DNA of 64,000 nt, from NCBI RefSeq assembly GCF_004353225.1, contig NZ_CP037934.1:434001-498000 (forward strand), read 5' to 3'. Source of the DNA: Marinobacter sp. JH2. GTDB lineage: Bacteria; Pseudomonadota; Gammaproteobacteria; Pseudomonadales; Oleiphilaceae. The translations under genes were made by a program, and so were the position numbers. The notes beneath the pieces were generated by a model. That model was not told where the DNA came from. It searched no databases and was given only the letters and a program-made list of their open reading frames with translations. Shown in pieces: positions 62,949 through 64,000 of this stretch (positions within the stretch are counted from its first letter, which is position 1; every line of letters begins with the position of its first letter).

Positions 62949-63836
62949 ATGATTAAGCGAGCGTACGGATACGCTGCCCTTACTGTTTTTTGCTTGGGTA
63001 TTTTGCCCGTTGCCCAAGCGGAATTGGCACCCATTTCTGATGACGCGATGGGTGATGTGACGGGGCAGGCGTTTATGCAGGTTGAAAACATCGTCGGCCA
63101 AAATCACAACTTTACCCGGATGTCGCTAGGTATGGATGTGGAAACCCGGGTGAATGTAGATGACGTAAGGGTTGGTGAAATAGATGCGGGCGTGGATTTC
63201 GCGGCCAGCCATCTCGCCCTTGGCCATATTGCACGGGTTAATGGCGAAGTCTATAACGGTGTGACTTATAACGAAGGCGACGTCGTTCCCTTCGAAGCTC
63301 GCCGCCCTTACATCGAACTGGCAGAGGATGCCGCTGGTTTGGCCGGCTTTCGTATGGGCTTTCACGAGGCCCGCGGATCGGTTTCCTCCAATACCACCAG
63401 TTTTAGCGGCAATATAGGGATGCAGATTGAGTCCGGTGGGCAGGTGTATGACACTCAGCTCTTCGATGGCGCTGGCGGTGCCGCAACGGATGACCGTGCT
63501 ACGCACATTGGCTTGAAGCCCAATGACCCAAATGCCGTGGCTAATTGCGATGTAGCAACCAATTGTGCGCCGTTAACCCAGCTCCGCTCGATCGATATCG
63601 GTGAAGACTCCGGGCAAGCCGGTGCGGCGGGTTTTACAGATGGTTTCTTTATTGGTTTTCAGCGAGACGATAATGTGGCTTGGCAAACGCTGGATGGCAT
63701 GAGCTCTATTGATGTTGGCAAAGGGGTGTATCTCAACCTGCCGACGAATATGACCGTTGATATTCAGCAGTTGATCGGCCCAGGTATCGATCGTCGGCGA
63801 ACCCATCAGGTGGATATGGGGACTAAGTTGTTTTGA
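62949..63836 (+). CDS. Secreted protein of unknown function with a DAMGDVTGQAF-type N-terminus
   Basis: A 295-residue exported protein. Signal peptide MIKRAYGYAALTVFCLGILPVAQA is followed at once by ELAPISDDAMGDVTGQAF, a short element seen at the mature N-terminus of a family of exported proteins of unknown role in marine gammaproteobacteria and pseudomonads. The rest is rich in Gly, Asp and Asn with beta-strand alternation, and has a single Cys pair (NCDVATNC) near residue 200-206. No enzyme motif. ATG 62949 is used because it gives a clean signal peptide. Function not assigned. Confidence 0.7.
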   Translation: MIKRAYGYAALTVFCLGILPVAQAELAPISDDAMGDVTGQAFMQVENIVGQNHNFTRMSLGMDVETRVNVDDVRVGEIDAGVDFAASHLALGHIARVNGEVYNGVTYNEGDVVPFEARRPYIELAEDAAGLAGFRMGFHEARGSVSSNTTSFSGNIGMQIESGGQVYDTQLFDGAGGAATDDRATHIGLKPNDPNAVANCDVATNCAPLTQLRSIDIGEDSGQAGAAGFTDGFFIGFQRDDNVAWQTLDGMSSIDVGKGVYLNLPTNMTVDIQQLIGPGIDRRRTHQVDMGTKLF

Positions 63837-63881
63837 TTTTGTTAGACTCCTGCTACTAATTCACACGGTGGGAGTCTTCCT

Positions 63882-64000
63882 TTGATCCGCTCTTTTTACT
63901 GGCACGATTACGAAACCTTTGGTGTAGACCCGCTGCATGACCGGCCCTCCCAGTTTGCCGGGGTTCGCACCGATGCGGATTTAAACGTGATCGAAGATCC
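63882..64000 (+). CDS. sbcB: Exodeoxyribonuclease I, 5' part cut by window edge
   Basis: The 39 visible codons, beginning at TTG 63882 after GGAG, encode SFYWHDYETFGVDPLHDRPSQ-like sequence that is the ExoI motif of the DnaQ fold: catalytic Asp and Glu in HDYETFG, then RPSQFAGVRTD. SbcB degrades single-stranded DNA from 3' to 5'. The remaining roughly 430 residues are outside the window. Confidence 0.9.
   Translation, partial: MIRSFYWHDYETFGVDPLHDRPSQFAGVRTDADLNVIED

Overview
This window looks like a chromosomal stretch of a marine gammaproteobacterium, most probably Marinobacter or a close relative. The call rests on gene content: a Pseudomonas-type pilB/pilC/pilA block, an MvaT-type H-NS protein, exonuclease I, and a long surface-polysaccharide region flanked by housekeeping genes. 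It comes from family recognition, not from a database search. No rRNA, tRNA or CRISPR array was recognised.

Layout. (1) 1-5797: type IV pilus genes. pilC (partial) and pilB face left. Two type IV pilins face right, each behind a sigma-54-like promoter, with an O-antigen-ligase-like (pilin glycosylation) protein between them. (2) 5839-11243: glutaredoxin-like protein, MscS channel, a large membrane protein of unknown role, and a diheme cytochrome c. (3) 11448-12709: cysQ and rfaH. (4) 12964-37245: first polysaccharide block, capsule type. It holds wzi, wza, wzb and wzc, an ABC flippase, a sulfotransferase, a pyruvyltransferase, glycosyltransferases, a seven-gene CMP-legionaminic acid pathway, a GT52 sialyltransferase-like enzyme, a Wzy-like protein and a WbpP-like epimerase. 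(5) 37242-42989: sulfate-activation block: DHH phosphoesterase, cysD, cysN, cysC and an SLC13-type anion transporter. (6) 43283-60221: second polysaccharide block, O-antigen type. It holds wecA, wzz, wbpB/D/E/I, wzx, wzy, two GT4 enzymes, a pglC/D/E set, wbpM/pglF and a UDP-HexNAc dehydrogenase. (7) 60385-64000: mvaT, a diguanylate cyclase with its partner response regulator, a secreted protein and the start of sbcB.

How it fits together. RfaH is encoded just upstream, and both polysaccharide blocks carry an exact ops (JUMPstart) element near their first gene, so both are probably read through under RfaH antitermination. The sulfotransferase needs PAPS, which CysD, CysN and CysC make; CysQ, and perhaps the DHH protein, would remove the by-product PAP. 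The window therefore looks equipped to make a sulfated, pyruvylated, legionaminic-acid-containing capsule next to an O-antigen with diacetamido-uronic acid and bacillosamine-type sugars. Three tailoring or transferase genes of block 4 carry in-frame poly-G runs of 7 to 9, candidates for phase variation.

History. Block 4 and block 6 are composition mosaics, with A/T-rich genes (about 20.2-23.0, 30.1-33.8 and 49.3-50.7 kb) between G/C-richer pathway genes. Scars include an IS5-type transposase start fused to half a glycosyltransferase, a ugd remnant, a metallo-beta-lactamase/beta-CASP remnant, and four copies of a short GGGGTC palindrome at module borders.
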